NCBI RefSeq assembly: GCF_001557875.1
Contig: NZ_LNRF01000005.1
Span: 62,001 to 126,000 of the forward strand
DNA length: 64,000 nt
Direction of reading: 5' to 3'
Origin: Vibrio splendidus
Lineage (GTDB): Bacteria; Pseudomonadota; Gammaproteobacteria; Enterobacterales; Vibrionaceae
Below the pieces are notes generated by a model. The model was not told the origin of the DNA. It was given only the letters and a program-made list of their open reading frames with translations, and did no database searches. Both the position numbers and the translations under genes were made by a program. Position 1 is the first letter of the stretch, and each line of letters opens with the position of its first letter. Below, one piece after another: positions 54,990-64,000 of the stretch.

Positions 54990-56453
54990 ATGTCAAATCA
55001 AACGGCAAAGTTTGTTGAAGGTTCAACGATGCGCCATATATTGGTGATGTCGGGGGCTGGCTCTGTCGGTTTGATGGCGTTATTTGTAGTAGATTTACTC
55101 GACATGCTGTTCATCAGTATGCTCGGGCAGGTGGAATTGGCCGCGGCAGTGGGCTTTGCAGGTACGCTGACTTTTTTCTCTACCTCTGTTTCGATTGGTA
55201 CTTCGATTGCCATGGGCGCATTAGTTTCCAAAGCTATCGGCTCAAAGAATCAAGAACACGCTCGAAATTTAAGCACCAGCATCATGCTGACTGCGTTTGT
55301 TATCAGTTCCACCGTAACTGCAATCATGTTCGCTTATATTCCAGAGCTGTTAGCCGCGATAGGCGCAAAAGGGATTGCTGCTGAGCGTGCTCAAGCGTAT
55401 CTACAGATTTTGCTACCGAGTGGTCCATTTTTGGCGTTAGCGATGGCGGCGGGTGCCGGCTTAAGAGCGGCGGGCGATGCGAAACGCTCGATGTGGGCGA
55501 CTTTGTCGGGCGGTATTGTTAACGCGATTCTCGATCCTCTGTTTATTTTTGGTTTTGGTTGGAACATCGAAGGGGCAGCTATCGCTTCGGTTGTTGCTCG
55601 CTTCTCGGTGCTGTTCTTCTCGCTTTATCCTCTGATTCGTAGCCATCAGCTGGTGGCTCCACCTTCGTTTGTGCAATGGCGCCTTAATATTCGACCAATA
55701 TTGGCGATTGCGCTGCCTGCGATTATCACCAATACCGCAACGCCTATCGGTAATGCGATTGTGACGACAGGTATCGCACAATATGGTGAGGATTTTGTCG
55801 CGGGCTTTGCCGTGATCGGTCGTCTAACACCGGTTTGTTTTGCGGTTATCTTTGCCTTGTCTGGCGCTGTGGGACCAATCATTGGTCAGAACTTTGGTGC
55901 AGAACGCATGGACAGAGTTAAAGAAACACTCAATAACTCATTGCTGGTGACGACACTTTATACCATTGCCGTTTGTATTCTGTTGTACTTCGTTCAAGGT
56001 TATGTCATTCAAGGTTTTAGTCTACAAGGTGATGCAGCAATCATTGTGGCGGCTTTCTGTACTTATGTGGCGTTGACCTTCACCTTTAACGGCGCGCTAT
56101 TTGTTGCCAACACCTCTTTTAATAACCTAGGTAAACCGCTTTACTCGACAGCATTGAATTTGGGTAAAGCCACGTTAGGTACTCTGCCGTTCGTCTATCT
56201 AGGTTCGGAGTGGTATGGCGCTTTGGGTGTTCTCTATGGCCAAGCTTTGGGTAATGTTCTGTTCGGGATTTTAGGTATCTTGGTGCTTCGACATCATATC
56301 GCTGAGCTGATGCAAGGTTCTCAAGTCGACCCTGTCGAAGACGATGTGTCTATCGTGAGTTTGAACACACAGCCATTCTGTTCACACGATGCGGTGCTTA
56401 TTGATGATGTATCGGCGAATCGTGAAGAGTGTGCGGAGCTTAAATCTCAGTAA
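54990..56453 (+). CDS. MATE family multidrug/Na+ antiporter
   Basis: A 487-residue inner-membrane transporter with about twelve helices in two homologous MATE halves (first half starts near RHILVMSGAGSVGLMALFVVDLLD, second near IRPILAIALPAIITNTATPIGNAIV). MATE proteins export cationic drugs in exchange for Na+ or H+. The start at 54990 is set by a strong GGAGG site 7 nt upstream; an earlier ATG lies before that site. A 45-residue acidic cytosolic tail follows the last helix. Confidence 0.92.
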   Translation: MSNQTAKFVEGSTMRHILVMSGAGSVGLMALFVVDLLDMLFISMLGQVELAAAVGFAGTLTFFSTSVSIGTSIAMGALVSKAIGSKNQEHARNLSTSIMLTAFVISSTVTAIMFAYIPELLAAIGAKGIAAERAQAYLQILLPSGPFLALAMAAGAGLRAAGDAKRSMWATLSGGIVNAILDPLFIFGFGWNIEGAAIASVVARFSVLFFSLYPLIRSHQLVAPPSFVQWRLNIRPILAIALPAIITNTATPIGNAIVTTGIAQYGEDFVAGFAVIGRLTPVCFAVIFALSGAVGPIIGQNFGAERMDRVKETLNNSLLVTTLYTIAVCILLYFVQGYVIQGFSLQGDAAIIVAAFCTYVALTFTFNGALFVANTSFNNLGKPLYSTALNLGKATLGTLPFVYLGSEWYGALGVLYGQALGNVLFGILGILVLRHHIAELMQGSQVDPVEDDVSIVSLNTQPFCSHDAVLIDDVSANREECAELKSQ

Positions 56454-56499
56454 GCCATTGGCGCAGGCATAATATTTTTGTTTTCTCGATAACTTCTTC

Positions 56500-56531
56500 T
56501 TGACCTTGGAGTAGCCTCCAAGGTTTATACT
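56500..56531 (+). promoter_or_regulatory. ZntR/MerR-type promoter of the metal ATPase gene
   Basis: -35 TTGACC (56500-56505) and -10 TATACT (56526-56531) are separated by 20 bp. Between and overlapping them is a perfect dyad ACCTTGGAG / CTCCAAGGT with a 4-bp centre. This matches the layout of the E. coli zntA promoter controlled by ZntR. The gene starts 75 bp downstream. Confidence 0.8.
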
Positions 56532-56606
56532 TTTGATGAACTTAAGGTTCTGTTGCTCGTGAGTTAGCAACAACCTCAAGGCTTTTGAGTATTAAGGAGA
56601 TACATT

Positions 56607-58964
56607 ATGTGCGCAAAACATGCAGCGTGCCGCTCAACAAAAGTGGACGTTCAACCTCAAGCGGCAGGAGCAAGTTGCTCTAGCCCTAAAATTTCAAGCA
56701 TCACAGCAGCAGGTACTTCATCTGGTTGTTGTAGCTCTTCTGCAGCTCCGTCATCGTCTGGAGATGATTGTTGTAGTTCGTCGGATAGTGGAGAAGAAGA
56801 CAGTCAGTCCTCAACCTTATCTCTCGACGCCCAATTTTCCAAAAGTTGGTTGGTTGCCGGAATGGACTGCCCAGCTTGTGCAAGAAAAATAGAAAACGCG
56901 ATCAGCAATATTGACGGTGTTATTCAAGCGAAGGTTCTCTTTGCTACCGAAAAGCTGGTTGTGAAATTCGATAATGAAAGCCTTGCCGACACTATTGAAC
57001 AGGTCTCTATCAAAACTGGCTTCCCATTAACGGAAGTCGGTTCTAAGAGAGAAAAACAACAGCCTGAGACTTTTTGGCAAGCTCATATCCAACCTAATTT
57101 ACAGATTATCGCGATTGCAGCGGCAATGCTGTTTGCTGCGCTTCTGAAAAGTACCTCTCCTCAATTAAGTGAAGGCTTGTTTACGGTAACTTGTCTGCTT
57201 GGTTTATATCCGGTGGCGAAGAAAGCGGTTCAGTTGGCACGCTCAGGTACACCGTTTGCTATTGAAACCTTAATGAGTGTTGCCGCGCTGGGTGCTTTGT
57301 ACCTGGGTGAAACCGCGGAAGCGGCGATGGTTCTATTATTGTTCTTGATTGGTGAGCGCTTAGAAGCGTTTGCTTCATCTAGAGCAAGAAGTGGCGTTCA
57401 AGCGCTAATGGCATTAGTGCCGGAGAACGCGACTAAGATCATCAACGGCGAACGTGTAGAAGTTGCAGTCAGTGAACTGGTTCCCGGTGATGTGATTGAA
57501 GTGGCTGCGGGCTCTCGTTTACCTGCTGACGGCCAATTGATTACAGACGCGGCAAGCTTTGATGAAAGTGCGTTAACCGGTGAATCTGTTCCTGTTGAAC
57601 ATATCGAAGGTAACAGCATCATGGCTGGCGCTGTGGTGGTCGATAAAGTGGTTCGTATCACCATCACTTCAAAACAAGGTGAAAATGCAATCGACCGTAT
57701 TCTCCACCTGATTGAAGAAGCAGAGTCTCGTAAAGCACCGCTGGAACGTTTCCTTGATAAGTTCAGCCGTTGGTACACGCCATTGATGATGGTGGTGGCT
57801 TTGCTCGTTATTATCACGCCACCACTGTTGTTCGCTCAACCTTGGGAAACATGGGTATACCGTGGCCTAGCGTTACTGTTGATTGCTTGTCCGTGTGCGT
57901 TAGTTATCTCGACGCCAGCAGCGATTACTTCTGGTTTAGCGGCAGCAGCGAAACGTGGTGCACTAATTAAAGGCGGTGCAGCACTGGAGCAGCTTGGCAA
58001 AATCCAAACTATTGCCTTCGATAAGACGGGCACACTGACCGAAGGTAAGCCCCAGGTTACCGACATTCAGCCTCTATCGGGTTGGCAACAAGATGCGATG
58101 CTGCGTGTGGTTGGTGCAATCGAAGTTGGCTCTACTCATCCATTGGCGCAGTCGCTAGTGGCGAAAGTAAAAGAGCTGAATATTGAGATCCCAGAATCAC
58201 ACAACAAAAAAGCGCTGATTGGTAGCGGTGTGGAAGGTGATGTTGATGGTATTAAGTATCAGGTTCTGTCACCGTCTAAAGTCACGTTCGAACTTGGTGT
58301 CGATGTGGTTTCTCAGGTTGAAGCATTAGAAGGCGAGGGTAAGACGGTTGTGGTTGTTCTTGAGCTTAAAGATCAAGAAGAATCAACAGAACACGCAACG
58401 GCAGTGATTGGTTTGATTGCTTGGCAAGATACGTTACGCAGTGACGCTAAGCTTGCGATTGAGCGACTTAATGACTTGGGCATTCAATCTATCATGCTGA
58501 CTGGCGATAACCCACGTAGTGCCGCAGCGATCAGTAGCAAGATTGGTATGCAGTACAAGGCAAGCCTATTGCCAAGCGACAAGGTATCTTATGTTGAGGA
58601 GTTATCTCAACAGTCGCACGTGGCGATGGTCGGCGATGGCATTAACGATGCACCAGCAATGAAAACGGCGAATGTCGGCATCGCAATGGGTGGTGGTACG
58701 GATGTCGCTTTGGAAACGGCGGATTCAGCACTAACCCATAACCGTTTAACTGAGCTGCCAGCGATGATTGAACTGTCGCAAGCGACCATGAATAACATCC
58801 GTCAAAACGTAGTCCTTGCGCTTGGTTTGAAGGGCGTATTCTTGGTGACAAGCTTGTTAGGTATTACCGGTCTGTGGGTGGCAGTTTTAGCGGATAGTGG
58901 TGCAACTGCATTGGTGACATTGAACGCATTGCGTCTGCTTCGATTCAAATCTAAAGCGGATTAA
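56607..58964 (+). CDS. zntA: Zn2+/Cd2+/Pb2+-exporting P-type ATPase
   Basis: A 785-residue P1B-type ATPase that pumps divalent soft metals out of the cytosol. In order: an unusual Cys/Ser-rich N-terminal extension (about residues 1-75, with CSS, GCCSSS and DDCCSSS); one heavy-metal domain with GMDC-PAC (Cys88, Cys91); membrane helices with the transport motif Cys428-Pro-Cys430; the phosphorylated Asp472 in DKTGTLTEGKP; and the hinge GDGINDAPAMKTANVGIAMG. GGAGATACATT precedes the ATG. The promoter is of the ZntR type. No metal regulator gene is adjacent. Confidence 0.94.
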   Translation: MCAKHAACRSTKVDVQPQAAGASCSSPKISSITAAGTSSGCCSSSAAPSSSGDDCCSSSDSGEEDSQSSTLSLDAQFSKSWLVAGMDCPACARKIENAISNIDGVIQAKVLFATEKLVVKFDNESLADTIEQVSIKTGFPLTEVGSKREKQQPETFWQAHIQPNLQIIAIAAAMLFAALLKSTSPQLSEGLFTVTCLLGLYPVAKKAVQLARSGTPFAIETLMSVAALGALYLGETAEAAMVLLLFLIGERLEAFASSRARSGVQALMALVPENATKIINGERVEVAVSELVPGDVIEVAAGSRLPADGQLITDAASFDESALTGESVPVEHIEGNSIMAGAVVVDKVVRITITSKQGENAIDRILHLIEEAESRKAPLERFLDKFSRWYTPLMMVVALLVIITPPLLFAQPWETWVYRGLALLLIACPCALVISTPAAITSGLAAAAKRGALIKGGAALEQLGKIQTIAFDKTGTLTEGKPQVTDIQPLSGWQQDAMLRVVGAIEVGSTHPLAQSLVAKVKELNIEIPESHNKKALIGSGVEGDVDGIKYQVLSPSKVTFELGVDVVSQVEALEGEGKTVVVVLELKDQEESTEHATAVIGLIAWQDTLRSDAKLAIERLNDLGIQSIMLTGDNPRSAAAISSKIGMQYKASLLPSDKVSYVEELSQQSHVAMVGDGINDAPAMKTANVGIAMGGGTDVALETADSALTHNRLTELPAMIELSQATMNNIRQNVVLALGLKGVFLVTSLLGITGLWVAVLADSGATALVTLNALRLLRFKSKAD

Positions 58965-58998
58965 ATCGAGCTCACCGACATAGAGCATTCTTAATATA

Positions 58999-59037
58999 AA
59001 AAGCGCCTTTAGCGGTAATACGGTAAAGGCGCTTTTT
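58999..59037 (+). terminator. Rho-independent terminator after zntA
   Basis: AAAGCGCCTTTA / TAAAGGCGCTTT stem followed by a T-run. Confidence 0.85.
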
Positions 59038-59131
59038 GTCTCATTAGTATGCAACACAGGAGTATGGATTGCTTATTTTTGTGATGCCAATCGGTTTTTC
59101 GTGAAACTTGAAATCTTGTTGCGATCATTCA

Positions 59132-59147
59132 TGTGACGAGTATCACT
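59132..59147 (+). promoter_or_regulatory. CRP-cAMP binding site upstream of udp
   Basis: TGTGA-CGAGTA-TCACT matches the CRP consensus TGTGA-N6-TCACA at 9 of 10 positions. It lies about 100 bp before the udp start. Regulation of udp by CRP and CytR is established in E. coli. Confidence 0.75.
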
Positions 59148-59247
59148 TCATTTTGTGGTTAGCTTGGTTAGAGTGTGTTCGTACCCCACGAATTTACTAT
59201 GAGCTTAAATAAGGGTAAAAAGCCCAATAAGCCAAAAGGAGCGAACT

Positions 59248-60006
59248 ATGTCTCAAGCTGTTTTCCATTTAGGTGTTACTGAAGCAGATCTTAACGGTGC
59301 TACTCTTGCGATCATCCCTGGTGATCCTGCTCGTGTACAAAAAATTGCAGAAGAGATGGAGAATCCAGTATTTCTTGCTAGCCATCGTGAATACACACTT
59401 TACCGCGCAGAACTAGACGGTAAGCCAGTTGTTGTATGTTCAACAGGTATCGGTGGTCCATCGACTTCTATCGCTGTAGAAGAGCTAGCTCAACTGGGTG
59501 TTCGCACTTTCCTTCGTGTTGGTACTACTGGTGCTATCCAACCTCACGTAAACGTGGGTGACATGATTGTTTCTACTGGTTCTGTTCGTTTAGACGGCGC
59601 TAGCCTACACTTTGCTCCAATGGAGTTCCCAGCAGTTGCTGACTTCGAAGTGGCAACAGCAATGAAAGCGGCAGTTGAAGAATCAGGTGCAGCAGTTCAC
59701 ATGGGCGTAACAGCTTCAAGTGACACTTTCTACCCAGGTCAAGAGCGTTACGACACGTTCTCTGGTCGTGTAGTTAAGCGCTTCCAAGGTTCTATGCAAG
59801 AATGGCAAGACATGGGTGTTCTGAACTTCGAAATGGAATCTGCAACGCTGTTAACAATGTGTGCAAGCTCTGGCCTTAAAGCGGGTTGTGTTGCTGGTGT
59901 AATCATCAACCGTACTCAAAAAGAGATTCCAGACCACGACACACTAAAAGTAACAGAAGCTCGTTCAATCAAAGTGGTTGTAGAAGCTGCTCGTAAAATG
60001 CTTTAA
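59248..60006 (+). CDS. udp: Uridine phosphorylase
   Basis: A 252-residue hexameric NP-I family enzyme that cleaves uridine to uracil and ribose-1-phosphate in pyrimidine salvage. Conserved regions: [42 protein letters not shown] (phosphate site), and [16 protein letters not shown], with the Glu-Met-Glu ribose-binding motif. The length matches E. coli Udp (253). AAAGGAGCGAACT precedes the ATG. The CRP site upstream fits catabolite control. Confidence 0.97.
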   Translation: MSQAVFHLGVTEADLNGATLAIIPGDPARVQKIAEEMENPVFLASHREYTLYRAELDGKPVVVCSTGIGGPSTSIAVEELAQLGVRTFLRVGTTGAIQPHVNVGDMIVSTGSVRLDGASLHFAPMEFPAVADFEVATAMKAAVEESGAAVHMGVTASSDTFYPGQERYDTFSGRVVKRFQGSMQEWQDMGVLNFEMESATLLTMCASSGLKAGCVAGVIINRTQKEIPDHDTLKVTEARSIKVVVEAARKML

Positions 60007-60048
60007 GTTGCAAAAAAGATTTAAGTCTTAAACTGACTGCAAATTTTG

Positions 60049-60084
60049 AAAATGGCCGTATCGAATGATGCGGCCATTTTTTAT
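60049..60084 (+). terminator. Rho-independent terminator after udp
   Basis: AAAATGGCCG / CGGCCATTTT stem followed by T residues. Confidence 0.85.
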
Positions 60085-60121
60085 GTGGCAGAGAAAGTAG
60101 ACAAGAAAAAGCATCAGATAC

Positions 60122-60158
60122 AAAAAAGGCGAGTGACTTAATCGTCATTCGCCTTTTT
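60122..60158 (-). terminator. Terminator after the CARF-nuclease gene (usable from both strands)
   Basis: AAAAAGGCGA / TCGCCTTTTT with an inner TGAC / GTCA pairing. A T-run is present on both strands. It lies 46 bp beyond the minus-strand gene's stop. Confidence 0.75.
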
Positions 60159-60203
60159 AACAATCTGCTTAAGAGCATTTAGCTCTCATGAGTTTATTTG
60201 TTT

Positions 60204-61370
60204 TTAGTACTCGAGATCTTCACTACCACCCGCAGCCGTGAACCATGCCGTTAGGTGTGTTTTAAGATCTTTCAATTCGTCAGGGCCAATCAATGCAAGG
60301 CCAAGGTCTTCTGCTCGTGTGATGTCGTTATGGCGAAGCGGGCGGAAGCTCACTAACATGGCACGTGCTTGTAGGCCACCCAGCAGGTCTCTAAGCGATT
60401 CCAATTTGTACAAGGTGTCATCACCATCATCACGCATGCCTTTGGTCTTACATTCGATGATGTGCAGCTTATTGTTCACCACAGAGGCAACATCAAGCTC
60501 GTTACGAACCTCACGTTCACCGAGTTGACGGTACACCTGAACATTCAAAGAACGGTCTTGAATGGTCGGCATATCATCTTGGATCTGCTTAACTGTGCTG
60601 TGAACTAATGTTTCAAGCCATTCACCGTTTGAGAAGCGTCGCGCGTCTTCATTGGCAAAGGTTAAAATACCATTATCGTAAGTCGCAATCTTAGCTTCAA
60701 CCAAATCGCTCAGCAGCATGTTCAGTTCGCGATAGCCTTGTTGCTTCTCAGAGAGCTCAACATCAAGCTTCTGTTCTTTACGACAGGTCGTTGCAAGGTA
60801 GTTCAATGTCGCAAGGCCTGGACCTAATTCAAGAGCGTTACTTGCCCAGCGCTCACCTAACTCATAAAGCTTCTGATCAAGTTGCGGGGATAGCTGTACA
60901 TCGCTGAATTCACCACGAGCACCAAATACCGTTAGGTAGTCGTCGATAGTAATGCGGTCTTGAACTTGTGCGTCTTCTTTGCCATTTGGGTACAACCAGC
61001 ACAGCTTGTCACTGTTTGGTTCGACAACAAAGATTGGCCAGTGATAAGTACGGAATACTTCGTAGACGGAAAGTAGACGATGACGAAGGCCACAACTCGC
61101 GTTGAGTTTCACTTCTTGACCGCGTGCTTTAAGGTCTTCGGCAAGGGTTTGGATAGATTCTTTAATGACGGACGTATTTACGATGGTCGGAATTTCGAAA
61201 AACTCACTGGTAATGTCGCGCTTCTGCAAAACGCTGTCTAAACGTTTGTACATACTGACTTGATTTTTGTCGCCGATAAACACGATGTGAGTGCTGACCG
61301 TTCGGTTATCAAGTAAAGGGGTGAGCAAGCGAATGGGGTCTTGATCGATAATGCCAACATGAACAGCCAT
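60204..61370 (-). CDS. DUF1887 / Card1-like CARF-domain nuclease
   Basis: A 388-residue protein closely resembling V. cholerae VC1899 (as recalled; structure of the DUF1887 family). The N-terminal CARF-type Rossmann domain (about 1-145) has the NASCGLRHRL region (90-99) expected to contact a cyclic oligoadenylate ligand. A winged-helix linker (about 170-250) follows. The C-terminal PD-(D/E)xK nuclease has Asp293 in ELDVAS and Glu306-Cys-Lys308 in IIECKTKG. Characterised relatives (Card1/Can2) are nucleases activated by cyclic tetra-adenylate in type III CRISPR systems. No CRISPR or Cas gene is in this window. AAGGAATTTAT precedes the ATG. Confidence 0.9.
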   Translation of the reverse strand: MAVHVGIIDQDPIRLLTPLLDNRTVSTHIVFIGDKNQVSMYKRLDSVLQKRDITSEFFEIPTIVNTSVIKESIQTLAEDLKARGQEVKLNASCGLRHRLLSVYEVFRTYHWPIFVVEPNSDKLCWLYPNGKEDAQVQDRITIDDYLTVFGARGEFSDVQLSPQLDQKLYELGERWASNALELGPGLATLNYLATTCRKEQKLDVELSEKQQGYRELNMLLSDLVEAKIATYDNGILTFANEDARRFSNGEWLETLVHSTVKQIQDDMPTIQDRSLNVQVYRQLGEREVRNELDVASVVNNKLHIIECKTKGMRDDGDDTLYKLESLRDLLGGLQARAMLVSFRPLRHNDITRAEDLGLALIGPDELKDLKTHLTAWFTAAGGSEDLEY

Positions 61371-61459
61371 ATAAATTCCTTAATAGCGGCTCGCTCATAA
61401 AGGTGAAAGAAAAAACGGGAAGCAGCAAGCCTTAATAATCATATAATGACAAAGCTCAT

Positions 61460-61495
61460 AAAAAACAAGGGCAACCCTTGATAAAAGTTGCCCTA
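61460..61495 (-). terminator. Rho-independent terminator after the chemoreceptor gene (minus strand)
   Basis: AGGGCAAC / GTTGCCCT stem (61468-61494), followed by TTGTTTTTT on the minus strand. Confidence 0.8.
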
Positions 61496-61567
61496 GCTCA
61501 ATTAGTTACCACTATTGGGTATGAAGTCTCAAGAATCTCACTAAATATCTATCGATTCTTCATTTAT

Positions 61568-63559
61568 CTATAGTTTGAACTGATGTACTAAATCACCTTG
61601 CTGGTTTGCTAGAATTGTTAGGTTTTGGCTTGCTTCCGCAATTGAAGACATCGCTTGGTAACTCTTATCTGCGATGTGATTGATGTCTTCGATATTACGT
61701 GCGATATCACCAGACGTTTCACTCTGCTCTGCGGCTGCTTGAGAGATGTGCGTGCTCATGTGGCTGATCTCTAGAATCAAGGCTTGGATCTCTTCCATCG
61801 CACTGTTTGCACTTGAAGCTTGTTGAACCGACATGTCCATATCGCTCATACAACTTTCAATTACGTTGCTTGCGGTTTTCGAACTTGATTGCAGATTGCT
61901 GATCATGGTCTCGATTTCAGAGGTTGATTGAGTAGTTTTTTGCGCTAGCACTCGTACTTCATCGGCAACAACTGCAAAACCACGACCTTGTTCGCCAGCA
62001 CGCGCTGCTTCGATTGCCGCATTGAGTGCAAGTAGGTTGGTCTGTTCAGCAATGCCACGAATAACGTCAAGGATTGAACCAATCTGACTACTCATTTGTT
62101 GTAGCTCGCCCACCGCACCCACTGATTCAGTAAGGCGAACCTCAAGCTGATTAATGGTGCTGATATTGGTGTTCATGATCTGACGACCAGATTCAGAAGC
62201 CGATTCTACTTGTTGAACCATGGTTAGTGAACTTTGCGCGCTGTTTGCCACTTCTTGTACAGAATGAGACATCTCTGTCATTGCGGTCGCAACGGTAGCG
62301 GTTTGTTCACGTTGGCTGTTCAGCTGAGCTTGCGTTTCAGAAGAAGTCTTCTGGTTTACGCTTGCGGTCTTGGTTAGGTCATCTGAAGCGTCATTTAGCT
62401 TTACGAGAATATTGTGCAGATTGTCAGCCAAGGTATTGATGTGACGGCTCACACGGCTGAATTCGTTGTCGTATCGAATATCGATACGTTGAGTCATATC
62501 GCCTTGAGTCAGGCCTTCTAATGTCCCGAGAATACGAGTTAATGGTTCTCTTACACTATGCGCAATGTGGTAACCAATCGCTGCAGCGAATACGGTCACA
62601 ATGATGCCAATTGCGATCGCGTTGAATAGGCCTTTGTCGTAGATGCTGCTTGCGTCAGCTAACGATGAATTGAGTTGCTCTTCAGCGGTCACGTTGAATG
62701 AATCTAAAACAGCCATCGCTTGGTCAACTTCTACGGCTAGGTTGGCGATGTTCACGTACAGTGCTTGCTTGGCTTGTAGGTAGTTGTTGTGTTTGTCTAG
62801 TACGCCACCTTTCTGGCCAACGTCTTTGGTGAATTTCTGAACCGACTCATCGAAGACATTTTTAAGCGCTGGTAGTTGTGTGGATAGGCCGCGATAAGCG
62901 TAGTTAAGGTGAGTAACGGCCTTTTTGTTTTGGTTAACGGCTTTTTGAACGAAGGCAACATCAGAGCTAGCAAGTGCATCAGAGGTAATGACCTCTGCGT
63001 CTTGCAGTTTAATGAAATAGCTCTTTGCCATCACTTTTACAGAGATGCTTTTTTGATCGGCAACGTACTCTTTCATGCCAACAGTTAATTCTGAATGCAG
63101 TCGTTGGAAGTCTCGAGATGCTTTTTGTACCTGCTCTTGTGCTTCAAACATCGCAACGTAGTTGTTCATCGCTTCGTCTGCTTCGGCGAAGTAGCGCTCT
63201 TCCATCGCTCTTAACTGCGCGATACGTTCGGTGAGCGAAATATTGTCTTGGCTTGCTGCTTCTAAGTTACCTAGCACTTCAGAAAACGAGTTTTGTGATG
63301 CAGCAAACTCTGTACGCATTGCAGACATGCGTTCAGCGTTTTGGGTGGTTAAGAAATCTTTGAATGACTTATCAGCAGAAAGCAATTGAACACTTGTTTG
63401 ATTTGAAAGCGCGACAAGTGGTAATGAGGTTTCTGAGACACTCTCAAAATTGCTGTGTATCTGATTCATGCTGTTCATCATGATGGTTATCGTGACTGCG
63501 AACATGATGATGATCAGTGCGAAACCAGCGTACATACGCTTGATCACAGATCCCTTCAT
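61568..63559 (-). CDS. Methyl-accepting chemotaxis protein
   Basis: A 663-residue transmembrane chemoreceptor. Helix 1 is at about residues 9-29, then a long helical periplasmic sensor (about 30-310), helix 2 at about 312-335, a HAMP domain ([25 protein letters not shown]) and a cytoplasmic signalling domain. The hairpin tip [22 protein letters not shown] is invariant in chemoreceptors and contacts CheA/CheW. No C-terminal NWETF-type tether is present; it ends in GDLVHQFKL. The ligand is unknown. GGGAGAAAGCC precedes the ATG. Confidence 0.95.
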   Translation of the reverse strand: MKGSVIKRMYAGFALIIIMFAVTITIMMNSMNQIHSNFESVSETSLPLVALSNQTSVQLLSADKSFKDFLTTQNAERMSAMRTEFAASQNSFSEVLGNLEAASQDNISLTERIAQLRAMEERYFAEADEAMNNYVAMFEAQEQVQKASRDFQRLHSELTVGMKEYVADQKSISVKVMAKSYFIKLQDAEVITSDALASSDVAFVQKAVNQNKKAVTHLNYAYRGLSTQLPALKNVFDESVQKFTKDVGQKGGVLDKHNNYLQAKQALYVNIANLAVEVDQAMAVLDSFNVTAEEQLNSSLADASSIYDKGLFNAIAIGIIVTVFAAAIGYHIAHSVREPLTRILGTLEGLTQGDMTQRIDIRYDNEFSRVSRHINTLADNLHNILVKLNDASDDLTKTASVNQKTSSETQAQLNSQREQTATVATAMTEMSHSVQEVANSAQSSLTMVQQVESASESGRQIMNTNISTINQLEVRLTESVGAVGELQQMSSQIGSILDVIRGIAEQTNLLALNAAIEAARAGEQGRGFAVVADEVRVLAQKTTQSTSEIETMISNLQSSSKTASNVIESCMSDMDMSVQQASSANSAMEEIQALILEISHMSTHISQAAAEQSETSGDIARNIEDINHIADKSYQAMSSIAEASQNLTILANQQGDLVHQFKL

Positions 63560-63836
63560 GGCTTTCTCCCTAAATAAAAATACAGACCTAATGTCAGGTC
63601 AAAGTAAAACTAACAAAATTATCAGCATTCTATTGAGCTCGGCTTACGCATTTTATGACGCACACGTCAAAAATAACCCTCAGTTATAACCAACATGCCA
63701 TTCTTGAGAACTAAGACTCGTTTTCTTTGATTTGAACGGTGTTTTTTATTATGCTTGAAAGCAGATTTATTGTGGTTTGATGCGGCATAGCGCATACTCA
63801 AAGCATTAAAAAATAAATGTTTTATCGGAGAGAAAC

Positions 63837-64000
63837 ATGGCTGAAGAAACCATTTTTAGTAAGATCATCAATAAAGAAATTCCAGCAGATTTGTTATACC
63901 AAGACGATTTAGTAACGGCCTTTCGTGATATTAACCCTCGCGCGCCAAGCCATATCCTAATTATTCCTAATAAGCTGATTCCAACAACTAACGATGTTGA
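63837..64000 (+). CDS. hinT: HIT-family purine nucleoside phosphoramidase, N-terminal part
   Basis: The first 54 codons of a HinT-type protein, cut by the window end. HinT hydrolyses adenosine phosphoramidates. The visible part ([40 protein letters not shown]) matches the family N-terminus; the HxHxH triad lies beyond the window. CGGAGAG precedes the ATG. Confidence 0.9.
   Translation, partial: MAEETIFSKIINKEIPADLLYQDDLVTAFRDINPRAPSHILIIPNKLIPTTNDV

Noticed and set aside
56503..56534. Hairpin ACCTTGGAG / CTCCAAGGT as the terminator of the MATE gene
   Set aside because: The dyad lies in a 20-bp spacer between TTGACC and TATACT directly before zntA, and no proper T-run follows. A ZntR-type promoter explains it better.
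1..64000. CRISPR array or toxin-antitoxin pair associated with the CARF nuclease
   Set aside because: No evenly spaced direct repeats with unique spacers and no cas or antitoxin-like gene pairs were seen. The tandem arrays present have no spacers.

Overview
The window is Gram-negative gammaproteobacterial DNA of moderate to low GC. It very probably comes from a marine Vibrio, possibly near the Splendidus clade. This rests on recognising several proteins as typical vibrio forms: a DUF1887 protein closely resembling V. cholerae VC1899, a DUF2860 outer-membrane protein, a uridine phosphorylase with a CRP-like site upstream, and many short lipoproteins and efflux systems. No database search was run. 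Genes are dense and change strand often. There are no rRNA or tRNA genes, no CRISPR array, no insertion sequence and no phage genes.

Layout. 1-5.1 kb holds the 3' end of an L-serine deaminase, a divergent Lrp-type regulator and LysE-type exporter, the ahpC-ahpF peroxide reductase pair below an almost perfect OxyR operator, and a glyoxalase-fold (VOC) protein. 5.1-7.2 kb is a LysR/short-chain dehydrogenase module bracketed by 54-bp direct repeats that are also terminators. 7.4-17 kb carries RlpA, an exported family II pyrophosphatase, a DMT exporter with its MerR regulator behind a MerR-type promoter, an AraC regulator, a DUF2860 protein, a Tat-exported amidase and a lipase-like lipoprotein. 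17-21 kb is an Scs-type (copper and redox stress) thiol-disulfide operon in the order scsA-like, scsB, scsD, scsC. 21-28 kb is mixed: an amidohydrolase, the stump of a second amidohydrolase, AraC, LysR and TetR regulators, lipocalin Blc, small membrane proteins and a predicted 27-residue membrane peptide. 28-33 kb is an RND efflux pump divergent from its TetR regulator, with a perfect palindromic operator between them. 33.8-38.7 kb is the cyoABCDE cytochrome bo3 quinol oxidase operon. 39-45 kb has an alkyl sulfatase, an HlyD-type pair and a LysR regulator. 45.5-48 kb is gloA-nemA electrophile detoxification plus a DMT exporter. 48-54 kb has MarR, a surface-antigen-like barrel, PpiB, a DsbA paralogue, a TrpD2-like protein and small unknowns. 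54-64 kb has a CBS protein, a MATE pump, a ZntA-type metal ATPase behind a ZntR-type promoter, uridine phosphorylase, a CARF-nuclease, a chemoreceptor and the start of a HIT protein.

The dominant theme is stress and detoxification: peroxide (AhpCF), thiol and copper stress (Scs, DsbA), electrophiles (GloA, NemA, VOC), metals (ZntA) and drugs or solutes (RND, MATE, two DMT exporters, LysE, HlyD). Several local regulators sit next to their presumed targets with visible operators. The two glyoxalase-fold transcription units, 41 kb apart, share a similar AT-rich 41-bp palindromic element, which suggests one regulon.

The most unusual items are the CARF-nuclease without any CRISPR locus, the secreted family II pyrophosphatase, the repeat-bracketed LysR/SDR module whose SDR lacks the usual glycine motif, the shared glyoxalase element, and a recurring pattern of short exact-period tandem repeats next to gene ends.
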